A DNA stretch of 64,000 bases from Marasmius tenuissimus (GCA_029532415.1 JAQOTA010000050.1:3534001-3598000); one strand, 5' to 3'; positions 14,334-26,652 are shown, counted from the stretch's first letter. Notes: generated by a model not told the origin, from the letters alone. Translations and numbers: made by a program.

Positions 14334-14662
14334 GGTGAATTATAGGATAGTCCGGCTTTGATGTATGAGGAGAGAAATACGACTTCAGTCAATCGTAGAT
14401 GGTGGTGAAAGGGCAAAGACTTGGACAAGGCCGTGGTACGATAATGATGCAACTGGCGATGATGTCCCACGCTCTCCCTTTACATAACTTTGAGTCTTGT
14501 GCGCTGCGGACCTGCGGCGCAGAATGATGCTCTTGTAGCACGTACAGCCATTTTACGAGCAAGTACAGCAATGAGAACGATTGACGCGCTCAATCTCGAG
14601 GAAGAATGAGATCATGGACATACAAAGGTAATAAACGCATAGCCAATACACATAACAATTCG
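14334..14662. other. Verprolin promoter and GCP3 3' flank
   Basis: 329 bp between two minus-strand genes. Open frames here are short and I see nothing that supports a gene or RNA. Confidence 0.6.
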
Positions 14663-17600
14663 CTACGATTTCGCATCCTTTTTCGACCGATAAAAGTCCG
14701 AAAAGTTCAAACGAATGCCCAGTCGTCGACAGTCATGGTCAGTATGGATCGTCAGGTGCTGTATCAGTGTATGCATTCTTTCCGTGAATTGATTTCCATA
14801 TTCATTGATGGGCCGCATGAGACGCGGAAGAGCCTCCTCTAAAGGTTCCTCGTCACTTCCTCCTTGTGGAGGACCAGAGTAAATTCCCTACGAACCAAGG
14901 AATTAGTGCCCCAGCGGTAGCGGCGAGCGACGTTGACCTCACCCGTTCCTCGTCATGCAAACGATCTCGCCTGGCTGACTCGGTCAAACAATAGTTGTAA
15001 AAGTTATCCTGATTGTTTCAGCCTCACGAGTGAATCTCTCACAAGACGAGAGGGAACATACCACTGCCTCCCGGTACTGTATAACAATCGAGAACAGATC
15101 CGTGACGTGAACAAGAACGTTTTCCTTGAAATTCAAGTCAGTTTTACGTTTGTGCTAGTGAATCGAGTGCCTTTCCCCACCTCTTTGCCGACTTTCGAAG
15201 TCAACAACAGAATCTGTCGCACCATTCTCCCGAGATACCCTTGATGAGCTTCAATCATCGCATCCAAATCTCCCTCCCGTTTGTTGAGAAACTCCATCAG
15301 AGTCTTCCACGAGCTATCAATAACCTCCGACCGGCAATACGCCTGCAGCTGTCGTATAAAATGCACCATCTCAGCCATCCGACCTCGAATCTGGTGCCAC
15401 GCCGGATCCAATTCTACACACATACGAGTGGGTGAGGATAGAACCCGGTAAGGAAGTCAGATAGCCCACCTGGTATACGAAGAATTGTCCGAGCTCCACC
15501 CGCAAGTCGCATCCAACATTGACTCAACGTCCCCTCAATCCTCTTCATCTTCCACAAATGATTGAACAACCTCAAATACTGCACCATCGAGTCCGGATCA
15601 ATAACAGTATCCACGGGTGGGTCAACCTTGTACTCCAGAGTGAACACGTCCCATCCTATTTCCCCACGAGAGTACTCTAGCATGCGAGCATCTAAACGCC
15701 GAAGCACGTCCGATGGGTCGTTCTGAGCATTCGAAGACCTGATCGCGGCTTCTAGCGTGGCAGTCAGGTTGTGCCGGAAAAGAGTGTTGGCAGGTTTAGA
15801 TAAACTTGGTCTGTCAACGTTGAAGAGAGTTGTGAGTAAAAGGAAAAGCCCAAGGAAACGCCGATGGAACACGTACCCCAAAGCTAACATGAGCTGATCC
15901 GCAAAATCTCCGTGTCCAAGCAAGAGGTAGTCCTTGAGGGCATTAAGGTGATCCAGAAGTTTGAACTTCTCAATGTACACGTCAAAAAGCCTCTGACTGG
16001 CAAGAGAATAAGCGGCATCGATCGAACGCTCTAGTCCTGAGATGTCGCTATACTTGAGCGCTACGAACATTATCACCAGTGGCCAAGACGATCATCAGCA
16101 CGGAATGTACTCACAACCACCTGTATTACTCATTTTCTCTCTTGTAGCCACCCAGTCGCTATCATGGCAACTGTACCGTATAAAGTTCAAGCTCTTTCCG
16201 GTGGAGAAGATCTAGGAGAGGTGTCAGTGAAATACGAATACACGAAGACGCAAAAGCCTACCTTCTTCCCAAAGGCTTCCCCTACGAACATAGGCAGCAT
16301 CTCCCTCCGAAACCTATACTTCTCTTCCCACAGACGCAGCCCACCTTCCCGCTCTCTGCTTCTGTCCTCATCTTCGAGTTTAAGGTCATCTTTACCGCCG
16401 GCAAGTTGGTCAATCCCACCTGCCAGTGACGATGGATGCATGTATTGCAGTTGCGCAAGAGAAGGGTCGACGGCAACGAAGAATTCGCCAAAGGGGTCGT
16501 ATAGCTCCCCGGAGAATAACCATTTGTGGAGGGTGGAAAAGAATGGTTTCGAAACCTAATCATACACGTTAAGATAATCCTATTTTTCTGAGGAAGAAGG
16601 CAGCCTACTTCTTCAAGGAGTTGGTCCGTGAAAGTTCGTATGAACGGGTCACCGTTATCGGTATAACTGTGTATGAGATTGACCAGAGCACCTCCATGAG
16701 ACTCTACATACTGAATAAGTGTCTCGAAAAAGTCAGAGCGACACTTAAACTCGCACCTTTGGCACCTTCCACGCACACACTCATCATCCTCATCCTCAGC
16801 CGCCACTCGTTGATCCAAACATCCAACCGCCAAAGGGTAAGCCCGCTTTCTAGATCCGGATTGCTTTCGCCATCGAGAGGTGCGTTAGGCATCTGTGATT
16901 CCAGAACAGCGATAAGGCGATAGTATTCGGTGAGTTTCGATTGCAAGTGATGACACAAGCTTTGTTCGATCATCCCAACCCCAGAAGCACCCTCTCTTTC
17001 CTGCACAAAAGCATCGACTCTCGTATACAGATACCCAACTTCCGAAAGCCGATGGATAAGCGCTTTGGTGGGTGCAGAGATATAGTAACGCTTGAATGAT
17101 AGTTGACCATCAGTACAACGGAGGACCCGTACATTCTCATGAAATCTCACCCCATTCTCCACGAATTCCAAAGTATGCTGTTCATCCAAGTCGCGTTGTG
17201 AGGAAAGCTGAACGTATTTCCCTGATATGCCCTGCAAAAGGTAGAGGGTGTCGCGCAATAATAGGTGTTCTGGAAGGGGGAACCGGCGACCGACTGTAGT
17301 CGGTATTCCCTCAACCTTTGTGCTTTCGATTTCCCCGTATTCGGTAAAGGAGAGCGAGGGCTTGGCGTCGCAGGAGATGCACTCTTCCTCGGCGGGGGAG
17401 GAGGGGCTAGAGAGGGTAGAAAGGGAGGAGTGGTTGTTGGGTGTTGGCGAGTAGATGATGCGACAGATTGCAAGAACTGAACACAGGCATGTTTTCTGGA
17501 TAAAACAGGCTAATCATGGAGTTAGAGACATCGTAAAGCAGTTGAATATGTAGTACCTGGTCGAGAAGCCTCGTTAGCAGATTTGTGAAGCGAAGCGATG

Positions 17601-17991
17601 TGGACTCGGATCCTGTCGTTTGCAATACTGTGATTTGTGAATCAGGCAGCTTCTCGAACGCAAGACAGGATGTTCATACGCTGGCGCTTGATGAGGTCGG
17701 ATAGATGACCGATATCAGCTTCATGACGTTGTCCAATACGACTGTGAATGGTTGAAATTGGATGGAGAGTGATTGACAGCACCAAGACACGCACCTCTGG
17801 AGTATATCCTGAGATATTACCAGCAATTCATTTCTGAGAGAAGCATCATTTCTAGAGGCAGGTACGAGCGAATAGACGATTGACTCGAGAGCAGGCAGCA
17901 AGTCGGACATGGAGGAAGACAACCGTTCATCGTCACTGTCACGACCTGAAACGCGACGCGCTCGCGTTTGTTGAAACTTTTCCACGACCAT
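14663..17991 (-). CDS. Gamma-tubulin complex component 3 (Spc98/Alp6/GCP3), one frame break
   Basis: Component of the gamma-tubulin small complex that nucleates microtubules at spindle pole bodies. About a dozen introns, roughly 890 residues. The N-terminal part is poorly conserved; the conserved core begins with LLLRDTLYLLQGISGKYV and includes RMMSVCVEGAKESHGGALV, NLIHSYTDNGDPFI, KPFFSTLHKWLFSGELYDPF (grip motif 1), EKYRFRREMLPMFV, then the grip 2 region LKDYLLLGHGDFADQLML, SQCWMRLAGGART and MVHFIRQLQAYCRSEVIDSSW, ending DFYRSKKDAKS. All of this threads through normal introns. One place does not: near 17271-17273 the frame moves from AGSPF to PEHLLLRDTL with no usable intron; restoring one C (minus strand) to a CC run fixes it. 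The ATG at 17991 is the best start but is not strongly supported. Confidence 0.88.
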
Positions 17992-18153
17992 CGATATCGG
18001 GACAAATCACGTTCTCGGTGATGCCTGTAAGAAATTAAGGGCGACTCTCAAGATCTCACCCGTCATTGTAATAATGATCCTCGCTCTGCGGTTGTAGTCT
18101 GTATGCCTCAAATACCATTCAAAAAAGAGTAAAAAGCGATCCTAAGTACATAA

Positions 18154-19011
18154 TCAACACTTGACTTCCCTCAGACCATCCTTCCAGAAGGTGAAGTAGG
18201 CTAAGTAAAAATGTTCAGTTTTAATGTCAGGATCCGAATCGAAGGCAAGAGAACTCACGAGTGATACCATCCTCCTACATATTCATAGGTTGATGTGAGT
18301 GTGAAAGTGCTTTCCGAAGCAGGCGGAACTCTTACCCTGTAGTTCAGAAGAGCAACCATGCCATCTGGGTTCATGTTCTCGCCGATGTACTGCAAGTAGA
18401 TAGAGAAAAACTCTGAGTTATAGTCGCGGAGGTCGCTTTGAAAATCGCCGTACGAATTCGTAGTCTTTGAAGTTGGTAACGAGCTTTTTTGCGAAGCCTT
18501 GCGCGCCCTTTTCGAAAGCTTCAACACGTTCCGGGTTGTTCTTTTGGAGGTATTCCTTTACAGCCTTCATGTATCCCTATAACACAAGCTGAACTCCGAA
18601 TACTTTGAGGACGACAGGGATCTCCCGCACCTTCAAATACGTGAGGAAGGACTTCTTGTCGAACGCTGTTGACTGAAGACGAAAAGAGTGGACGACATTG
18701 TTGACTTGCTTAGCACCCTCCTCAAGAGCTTCCTCCTGCTCCTCGGCGGAAGGGTTGGCACCTAAGCGAGATGATCAACTTCTAATCGAGCGCTCGCCGG
18801 AATGATGCTCACCGATATCGACATCGCCCTCCTTGAAGATAATCATCTGGCAGTCCACCTCGTAAACAATGTCATCGACCACCTTCCTGAGGAGAACGAA
18901 ACACGTATCAAGATTGGACCTAATCTAAGCGGTGGGGAAGTGGTGTACTCACAAAGGGAAGGCGTCGGAGAACATTTCGTCGCCGGAAACAACATCAGAG
19001 TAGACAAGCAT
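18154..19011 (-). CDS. Translationally controlled tumor protein homologue (TCTP/Tma19)
   Basis: Abundant, ribosome-associated growth and stress protein of the cytosol. The N-terminus MLVYSDVVSGDEMFSDAFPL is the classic TCTP start; then come VVDDIVYEVDCQMI, the flexible-loop region, the helical hairpin ending NFKDYEF, and the signature [21 protein letters not shown] followed by PYFTFWKDGLREVKC. About 167 residues, full length. Six exons; the one that looks odd, GDFQSDLRDYNSE, is part of an intron (donor GTACGG, acceptor TTGCAG) and not a frame break. It is transcribed away from UTP15 from a shared 198-bp spacer. Confidence 0.95.
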
Positions 19012-19120
19012 AATGAAAGAGAGTCTACGAGAAAGACGGGAGGAGAATGGAGAGGAAGCGGGAGATGCAGTAGAGGCAAAAAAAAAGTTGGGAACTATAA
19101 ATCTGCTGAGATCGATCAAA

Positions 19121-19157
19121 TGTCACATCAGAGGTCACGACTGTCACATGTGTCACA
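19121..19157. promoter_or_regulatory. Cluster of three TGTCACA repeats in the TCTP/UTP15 divergent promoter
   Basis: TGTCACA occurs at 19121-19127, 19142-19148 and 19151-19157, with a related GGTCACG in between at 19132. The cluster lies between two divergent growth-related genes, 53 bp from the UTP15 ATG and 110 bp from the TCTP ATG. It is a plausible transcription factor site; the factor is unknown. Confidence 0.4.
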
Positions 19158-19209
19158 GTAAATTTTGCCACATGAATTGCCGGGTCGGTGTCCGCATTCA
19201 GTATTTTTC

Positions 19210-21007
19210 ATGGACTACCTTCCAGTCGTTGTTCGAGCTCATCCCCGGCCGTCTTCCTCCAAACACTCTACTGAAGGAAAATACTGGAGATCGTTCAAAA
19301 ATCCCGTCTTCGTCAAGGAATATGCTCCTATAACATCTGTCCATTTCTCACCTTCAAAACCGCATCTGTATGCCGTGACTGCTGCAACTCGCGTTCAAAT
19401 ATACGCTCCGCGTACGCAAAAGGTCACCAAGACCGTTTCCAGATTCAAAGATGTGGCTCGGAGCGGCTGTATCAGAGCAGATGGGAAGCTTCTTGTTGCT
19501 GGGGACGACACAGGTCTAATCCAAGTATGTTGCTCCAGCAGCGTCTGAGTCTAACACTGATTTCACCTCTTTTCTTCAGGTCTTTGATATCAATTCACGT
19601 GCCATCCTCCGGACATTCGACTCGCACAAACAACCTGTCCATGTCACAAAATTTTCCCCGTTAGTCCCCACCCAAGTTCTTTCCTGCTCCGATGATACTA
19701 CCGCCAAAATATGGGACGTCCCTTCTCAGTCCTGCGTATCGACCTTCACATCCCATACGGACTATGTTCGTTCTGGCCAACCATCAACTTCCAACCCCCA
19801 TCTAGTCTTGACCGGCTCCTACGATTCTACCGTACGGTTGTTCGACTCTCGTTCAGGCAACTGTGAAATGGTGATGAGCGCTGGAGGGTCGGGAGCAAGT
19901 GGCAGCGTACCAGTCGAACAAGTCTTGATGTTCCCTTCTGGTACGGTCGCAGTATCCGCTGCTGGCCCCATCCTTCGAATCTGGGACCTCGTGGCCGGTG
20001 GGCGTTGTGTTCGCGCCCTGTCTAATCACCAAAAGACCGTCACTTCCTTGGCATTCGATTCTAGTGCCGGTCGTTTGTTGACGGGTAGTTTGGATCAGAT
20101 GGTGAAGGTCTACGATGTGAGCACGTACAAAGTGGTACATACTATGAGGTATCCAGCCCCAGTCCTGTGTTTGGCAATATCGGTACGTCGCGCTGTGTGG
20201 TCCCTTCATTTGCGACGTTTAACTCTCAAACAGCCCGACGAGACTCATATCGCTGCGGGCATGACGGATGGAACTTTGTCCGTTCGCAGACGACAGCCAA
20301 AAGCCTCAGAGGCGGATCCCGATGCCTCCCTGGCAAAGACCATTCTACAGTCTGGTACCTACGACTCGTTCCTCGGGGGGTCATTGCCAGGGATTGGCCA
20401 GGGTAGAGTGAAAGGGAAAGGGAAAGGGAAAGCAAAACCTCTTGGAGACGTGAACGAACTCCGTATCGAGAGCAGGCGATCTAAAAAGCTGAAGAATTAT
20501 GACAAATTCCTCAAGAGCTTCAAATATTCAGCTGCGTTGGATGCTATTCTCAAGAAGGTGCGTATCCAGTAGCGAAAGGTTGAGCAGATTCATGACCTCA
20601 ATTGCAGAATGTTCCTCCGAGTATCGCGTTCTCCCTTATACAAGAGCTGATACATCGAGATGGGTTACGAACGGCACTGTCATATCGTGATGATGTTCTT
20701 CTTGAGCCTGTCCTGCGTCTGTTGGTAAAGCACGTTACGGACCCTCGTTTCGGAGAACTGGTCTGCAACGTAGCTTCCCTTGTGATAGGTATGCTTCTCT
20801 CGTTTGAGAGACCAAATAGCCCTTGTTCATACCAGCACAGAAATGTATACCCCAATTCTCGGGCAATCATCGGTCATCGATAGCTTGTTCCTGCGACTTC
20901 GCAGGAAAGTTATGGCAGAGGTTCGTTTCCAGAAGGAAGTCATACGGACAAAGGGGGCATTAGATATGATATTAGCCTCGGCTGCATCATCCACAGCAAC
21001 ACGATAA
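19210..21007 (+). CDS. UTP15: U3 snoRNP / t-UTP component Utp15
   Basis: WD40 protein of the small-subunit processome that takes part in rDNA transcription and early 18S pre-rRNA processing in the nucleolus. The N-terminus MDYLPVVVRAHPRPSSSKHS is followed by KYWRSFKNPVFVKEYAPITSV, typical of Utp15. WD repeats include ILSCSDDTTAKIWDV-like, LTGSYDSTVRLFD and LLTGSLDQMVKVYDV. After a Lys/Gly-rich linker (KGKGKGKAK) comes the C-terminal UTP15 domain: KKLKNYDKFLKSFKYSAALDA, LIQELIHRDGLRTAL and FLRLRRKVMAEVRFQKE. Five exons, about 525 residues. It ends 9 bp from the stop codon of the convergent CTNNBL1 gene. Confidence 0.93.
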
Positions 21008-21016
21008 TGTAGTACA

Positions 21017-23413
21017 TTACTTCTGATCAAGGGCCTCGATGAGACTTTGTAATATTATCTTTTGTGACGGTCCGTCCGCAGATTCTTCCTCATCAACGTT
21101 CTCTTGGTACACTCGTAATGTCTCAACGATATCGCGGAGAGATTGATTCTTCCGGCCCATCATTTGTAACAGATGAGTCCGAATCTGTTGGAATAAGAGC
21201 TTAGGAGGAAGTGAAGGAAAAGAATCATTAAACGTACGCCGTCGTCCTCCATGGCCACCCAACCAAGAATGTAGTCGACACTCTGGAGCGTATATAGACC
21301 GCCGTCCAAACGCTGTAGATACCAACTAGCCTCATCGTCCGGACCTGTCTCCTCCCCCTCGTCCAGTAGCGCCTAGAAGAAAGATCAGTCCCCGCACCAG
21401 ACAGCTTGAATACCAGCCCTACCTTCTTTTGTTCCTCAATAGCCTTCTCTGTAGTCCGCAGTCGCGTTTTGGCGTTATCCCGAATTTCCAGTAACCGGTC
21501 AATTTTCTCGTAGCCATTCTCGACAAACTTCGCCAGCAACCGTATCCTCTCAGGGGTCTCCGACGCAATGTTAGAGAACAACGACGATATTATTCCCAAG
21601 ATGTGGGTCGTGTCTTCGGACGCGGGAAGAACGCTGGTGGAGCTCTTCTTCTTGCCGCTCTACCTGGTTCATCAATATGAAATTTGTTATGGCACCCTAC
21701 TTTCAGCTCACCTTGCCCATAAAGATAGGGAAAAGGGTTTTCAAGCCCAGTGCTTCGATAAAAGCTTCACAGGCTGCTGTACCCGCGGGACCGGACATGG
21801 CAAAGTCCAACGTTTTAATTGCCCGTGATCGAGCCTGTAGTTTTTCTCTAAGGGGGGTAAGTGGCAGATTCTGAAGCTCACGATGTCGACTTACTTCATT
21901 ATGAGAACCATGAGATCTGGTCCTTCCGCTTGTATGAAGAGGTGTTTGTTGGAGGGCACACTCAAGGCAGAGCATAGAGCATCGAAACAATTCTCCATGA
22001 ACTCTGCCTCATCCCCATCCGAAGGATCACGTTTCCGATATTGCTAGGTAAAGGACGTCAGATCTCAGTACAGAAACACGGCAAGACGTTGCTCACTGAT
22101 ATAACCTTTAGGAGCACTTCGACACCATCTTTCTCACCGAATGTTTCACGGTTGGCTCGATTGTCCTGTAGTAGTATCGACAGTATTTCTGCTGCGTAAC
22201 CACGGTTTTCATCAAACTTCTTCGCTTGTACGCGGTCCAGCAGCCATGAAAGTAAGGTTGTCTTCGACACCAGGTCTGTCGACAAGGTCGGGTTGAAACT
22301 CAAGACATTTTCAAATGTTCCTGTGGATCTGGATGGGTGAGTTCACATGTACGCGACGTGCGTACACATACCTAGGATGTGGAACACCCCTTGACGATCA
22401 GATTCCTCTGTTTCATTCAAACGTTTCAAGTTGTCAACGAGCAACTCCAAGATGGAGTTTTCCAGCTAGACAAGGTGAACTAGACGTCAAGGAGCTGGTG
22501 AGATGTGTCCGTGTCACTCACAAGGGCTTCAATCAATGCTTTTAAGGCTTCCCCGCTGCCCTCCTCTTCGTCATCCGCATCTTCATCCCCAACGTCCTCG
22601 TCGGTCAACTCATGGAACACTTCAACAACATCAATGACAATGTCGGCGTTTTCGTGACTGAGCAATCCGACCAACAGGGCGACGGTATTTGAGCGGACCA
22701 ATTCTGGGTAGGCGAGAGTTGGGACTTGTGCGAGGGGAAGTAATGATTTGATAGCGGCATCCAGGTCTGCTTCGGAATCAATGAATCTAGGTGGCATAGA
22801 ACGGTCAGCCATGCGAAAATGAAGTCCTGAGTGACTGACTTTGATGGGTCATCGGGGTATTTGGACCTCTGGTCCTGATTTTTGTTAACAGCGCGCTCGA
22901 ATTTCACAAGGGTCTTCCGTATTCCGGTAATGGACAATTCCTCCGACTGCAGCGTGTCACGTTCGGCCTAAAGTCTTCTGTAAGAATGGGGGAAACTCAC
23001 AGGTTGCTGGGTATCTCCAGAGGCATTGTCAAATATGTTCAGAATTTCCTTCTGCTCTGTCGTCAATCCACCACCAAAGAAACGACCTTCGTCATCTTCC
23101 TCTGCAAAGTAATCCGCGTCACCTCCTGGCGCGAAGCTTCCCTCCATGTCTTCATCAACTTCATCTTCGATGGTTACGGCGCGAGATTTCCCTTTGTCTT
23201 TCGAAGGGCCGTTTGAGATATTGACAACTCCCGCCGTATCATCTTCCGTGTCCATACGCATCCTCTTGAGCATTTCCGGTGTGGGATTGTCAGGCATTTT
23301 CCGTTTAATTCTACCAACGGGGTATTTGGGAGCCTACGACCACGTTGTAAGCTGAGAATCTAGGGTATCGTCAAACGCTGAGAAGTGACCTTGAAGAGCT
23401 TGTCGACATCCAT
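21017..23413 (-). CDS. Beta-catenin-like protein 1 (CTNNBL1) homologue, spliceosome-associated
   Basis: Armadillo-like nuclear protein associated with the Prp19/CDC5L spliceosome complex in animals. The first exon encodes MDVDKLFK; an intron then joins APKYPVGRIKRK and MPDNPTPEMLKRMRMD, so the ATG at 23413 is used and not the internal one at 23297. An acidic stretch is followed by the armadillo-like domain: LVKFERAVNKNQDQRSKYPD, FIDSEADLDAAIKSLLPLAQ, ELVRSNTVALLVGLLSHEN, DIVIDVVEVFHELTDEDV, NRGYAAEILSILLQDN, and RIRLLAKFVENGYEKIDRL. The C-terminus is DYILGWVAMEDDG then IRTHLLQMMGRKNQSLRDIV. About 615 residues, full length for the family, ten or so introns. It shares a 119-bp divergent spacer with RAD7. 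Confidence 0.92.
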
Positions 23414-23532
23414 ATTATGGATTGCCGTTCGGCGTTGTGGATTGGACTTGGGGCGCGACGGTGACAGTTGGAGACTATTTCAAGGAAACGTGAGAAAATT
23501 TTCGCAGCCGTGCCACTTTGCTCTTGACCACC

Positions 23533-25635
23533 ATGAGTCAAAACAACGTTCGAGGTCCCACTTCTGCTCTCACAGAGTTTCTTAGAGTACGTCTTTTGTT
23601 TCATATACTTACGTTTTCCCTGGACTCACCACTCATTCCCTAGTCCTCTGGGATCACACCATCCACGGTGGCGCGTCGCGCCGCCACCCAAAATCAACCT
23701 GTCGCGGGGCCCAGTACGAATGACGGAGAACCGCCAACTGCTGAGGAGGATGATGGTAATAACAGACGTAGACGTGGTAGGCGCGCCAGGGCTGAGGTAC
23801 GAGTGGACCACTTTTCGCCCCTATTCCTCGTTAACAGACGCGAGTGCAGATGAATGGATACGCTTCAGACGAGTTGGATGAACCGGAGTCACCCCCCAAG
23901 AAAGCCAAAGCCGCAAGTGGCTCCAAGGAAAACACTAAGGGAAAAAATGCGAAAGGAAAGAAGCAGAAAGGGAAAAAGGGCGAGGATGACTACCAGGACG
24001 AAGACGAAGATGCCTACACAGCGCTCTCTAAATCTCTGTGGTCTAATGCTGGACCCTCCAAGCCCCCCGTAGGAAGCTTCGAGAAATGCGTCAAATGCGA
24101 AAAGCAATTCACTGTAGTGAGTGATGCTGTATTCTTCACCGGCGAACCCTTTTTCTCTGATCATTTAACTAGACAAAATACACGATAGGTGCTAGTGATG
24201 GAACCGGCTTTCTTTGTCACCCGTGTGCCAAATCTTCTGGGGTAGATCCTTTCAAGAAGCCCCCTGCTCCCAGGAAACGCAAGCAACCTGCAGATAAACG
24301 CAAGGTTGTGTATTTCGAAGAGAAGCGGTTCCCGAGTCTCGTCTCTGTTTGCATCGACGTTCGTGACCTATTCATTTCCATGGGTCCCTGTTGAGTCTGA
24401 GGTCCTTGCAGATTATCTCGGACTTCATTGATGATATCGAGGCCTTTGGGGACATCGGAGCAATGAACATGGAGGCAATCTCGAAAGCCATTGCCAGGAA
24501 CCGGCGGCTGTATGTCCCTTTCCATCTCTTTCGTATCTCGTATCTCCGTTCTAAAGGTGCTCAAAAGGACACCGGAAAACGCCCATTTGTTCTATGGCGC
24601 TGAGCACAGCATTTTGACGTTCTATGATGCTACTAGTAAGGCCACATCGCATCCTCTTACGTCGTGTCACTGACTTCTTGCAGAATTGACGCCACCTTCA
24701 ATGGTGACTTTGGCCCAACTCAACCCCAACCTGACCTCCCTTCGCCTTGACTTCTGCGGGCAGATGTCCGACGACGTGATCCACTCGTGGAAAATAACCC
24801 TTCCAAATGTGACCTCCCTGGAGCTACTGGGGCCTTTCCTGGTCCGGGCCCCTGCTTGGATATCTTTCTTTCAGACGCATAAACCCTTACACAGCTTTCT
24901 CATCACCCAGAGTCCACGCTTCAACCTAGATTGTCTGAAAGCTCTCGTCGAGAGTAGTACAGATACTCTCGTTCGCCTGGGATTGAGGGAAGTCGGGCAG
25001 ATGTGCGACGAGTTTCTTCCGTCCATAGGTGAATGTGGGAAGCTCACTTACCTCGACATCTCCGAGCCGTCCAATTCATGCACGGACAGCGCTGTAAATC
25101 AACTCCTAAAACAAGTCGGGCCCACACTCTCACATCTCAACTTGTCGAACCATATCCTTCTGACTGACACCGTGCTCGAAGGCGTCAAGGAGAATGCAAA
25201 GTCCTTAACGGAGCTCGGACTATCCTCCCTACCTCGTCTCACGGACGAGGGGGTGGCCAACTTCTTCGCTAGCTGGAGTAAAAGCCCGTTGTTCCATGTC
25301 GACATATCACGAAACCCAGATCTTCTTTCAAATGCATTACGCTCCCTGCTGAAGCACTCCGGATCCCACCTGCAATTCCTCAACATCAATGGTCTAAAGG
25401 ACGTGGAGGCCGATGCTCTCGAAGAAATTGCAAAGTATGCCAATGATCTGAAGTCGCTCGACCTGGGTGGTGTCGAGCGGTTGACGACTTCGTTTTGAAG
25501 AGCATACTAGAAGAGTGCAAGACTTTGAAAGAAGTCAAGATCTGGGGCTGCAATAAGGCAGAGGGAAAATGGGTGCTCTCAGGTACGCGCACGGCTGCGA
25601 GGGTATTTGGGATGGAATCGCACACTGTCATTTGA
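23533..25635 (+). CDS. RAD7: DNA repair protein Rad7 (Rhp7), one frame break
   Basis: Leucine-rich repeat protein which, with the Rad16 ATPase, recognises lesions in global-genome nucleotide excision repair and forms part of a ubiquitin ligase. It begins MSQNNVRGPTSALTEFLR, the conserved Rad7 start. A Lys-rich linker precedes a zinc-binding segment with CVKC and CHPC pairs, then KRFPSLVSVCIDIISDFIDD, NRRLTPENAHLFY, and leucine-rich repeats from about residue 250 to the end. Six introns. The reading frame breaks near 25468: SLDLG continues as WCRAVDDFVLKSILEE only if one T is restored in GGTGG (to GGTTGG). With it the protein runs to 25635, ending MESHTVI, about 587 residues; without it the protein stops at 25498, losing the last LRRs. 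Confidence 0.88.
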
Positions 25636-25850
25636 AATAGTTTACAAACTCGTTGCCAATACGATCATTATAATTCATCTGTATACTTTCTGAAGAAACT
25701 TCACCTAAAGAAGACCCACACTTCGACGCGTTGATAGGTCAACTGTCAAGGGAAAAGTAGTCTCTGGTGATAGATTGGGAGAGAATAAACATACAGAGTC
25801 CCATTGCTCTGACTTGGCCAGCCAGACCATGTCCACCTAACGTCGGCACA

Positions 25851-26652
25851 TTAGTATGGCTTATGTCTGTTCTTCTGCAGCTCTTTGTCCAACTGCTTAG
25901 CTTTGCGATGACCGATCTCTACGGGGCGGATCGCATTCTGGTCTGCCTTCTTCAGTTTCACTGGTCTGTTTCCGACGTATTTGCCTGCCCTTATTATGAG
26001 ATGAGTCTTTTGAGCTAATTTGAACGACGTACCGTCCATTTCTTTCCACGCTTTCAAAAAATCTTCTGGGTCAGAAAATGCAACAAAACCGTACTTCGCC
26101 TGGATAAGAGCATTGGAAGGTGGTTTTGCTATGGAATAGACTAATCATACCTTTTGACTGAGTCTGTCACGAATGACTCGGGCCTTCTGGAAGGATGGGT
26201 ATTGATTGAACGCATTCGACAGAACGTCGTCCGAGACGTCGTTGCTCAGGTCACCGACAAACAATCTGAACCAAGCTGGATAAAAATATCAGTTGAGAAC
26301 ACAGATGACGGAACATAGTGAACGTACAGGGGTTCCATTCTAGGAGCGTTTGGTCTTCCCAAACCTTTCCTCCTCCCTTGCGCAGAACCGTAGTGCGCTT
26401 GCCGCCTTTAGCCAGCTTGCCACCCGAACCTCCTCGCTTGTCGATCATCGCTCCGGGCACGTAGACGCTCTGCTGAGCTAGAATTCCGACATCGTACTCG
26501 TAGGCATTTGCAGGTACCGGGGCACTGTGTCCAGAAGACGAGCCTGGGATTGGATATGAAGGTCCTGGATAAGGCTTGTGGTAGGGATTTATTTCGTATG
26601 ACGAGGAAGCTTGATTATACTGTTGAGAGTATGGGTTGGCATAAGGGTCCAT
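25851..26652 (-). CDS. RRM protein of the RBM42 family
   Basis: RNA-binding protein; mammalian RBM42 binds hnRNP K and functions in mRNA metabolism and splicing. The N-terminal ~75 residues are Tyr/Pro/Ser-rich (MDPYANPYSQQYNQASSSYE). A conserved lead-in, KVWEDQTLLEWNP, is joined by an intron to AWFRLFVGDLSNDVSDDVL, the RNP2 strand and first helix of the RRM. Then come YPSFQKARVIRD, KYGFVAFSDPEDFLKAWKEMDG (RNP1) and GKYVGNRPVKLKKADQNAIRP. About 215 residues, four exons. Start at 26652; no better upstream ATG is seen in frame after splicing. It is divergent from RPL5. Confidence 0.9.

Noticed and set aside
17149..17310. Very short intron (23-46 bp) to explain the GCP3 frame change
   Set aside because: All candidate donor/acceptor pairs are too short or leave the wrong phase.
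18417..18484. Apparent frame break in TCTP between KDYEF and the [10 protein letters not shown] region
   Set aside because: A normal intron (GTACGG…TTGCAG) joins EF to [10 protein letters not shown] in frame.
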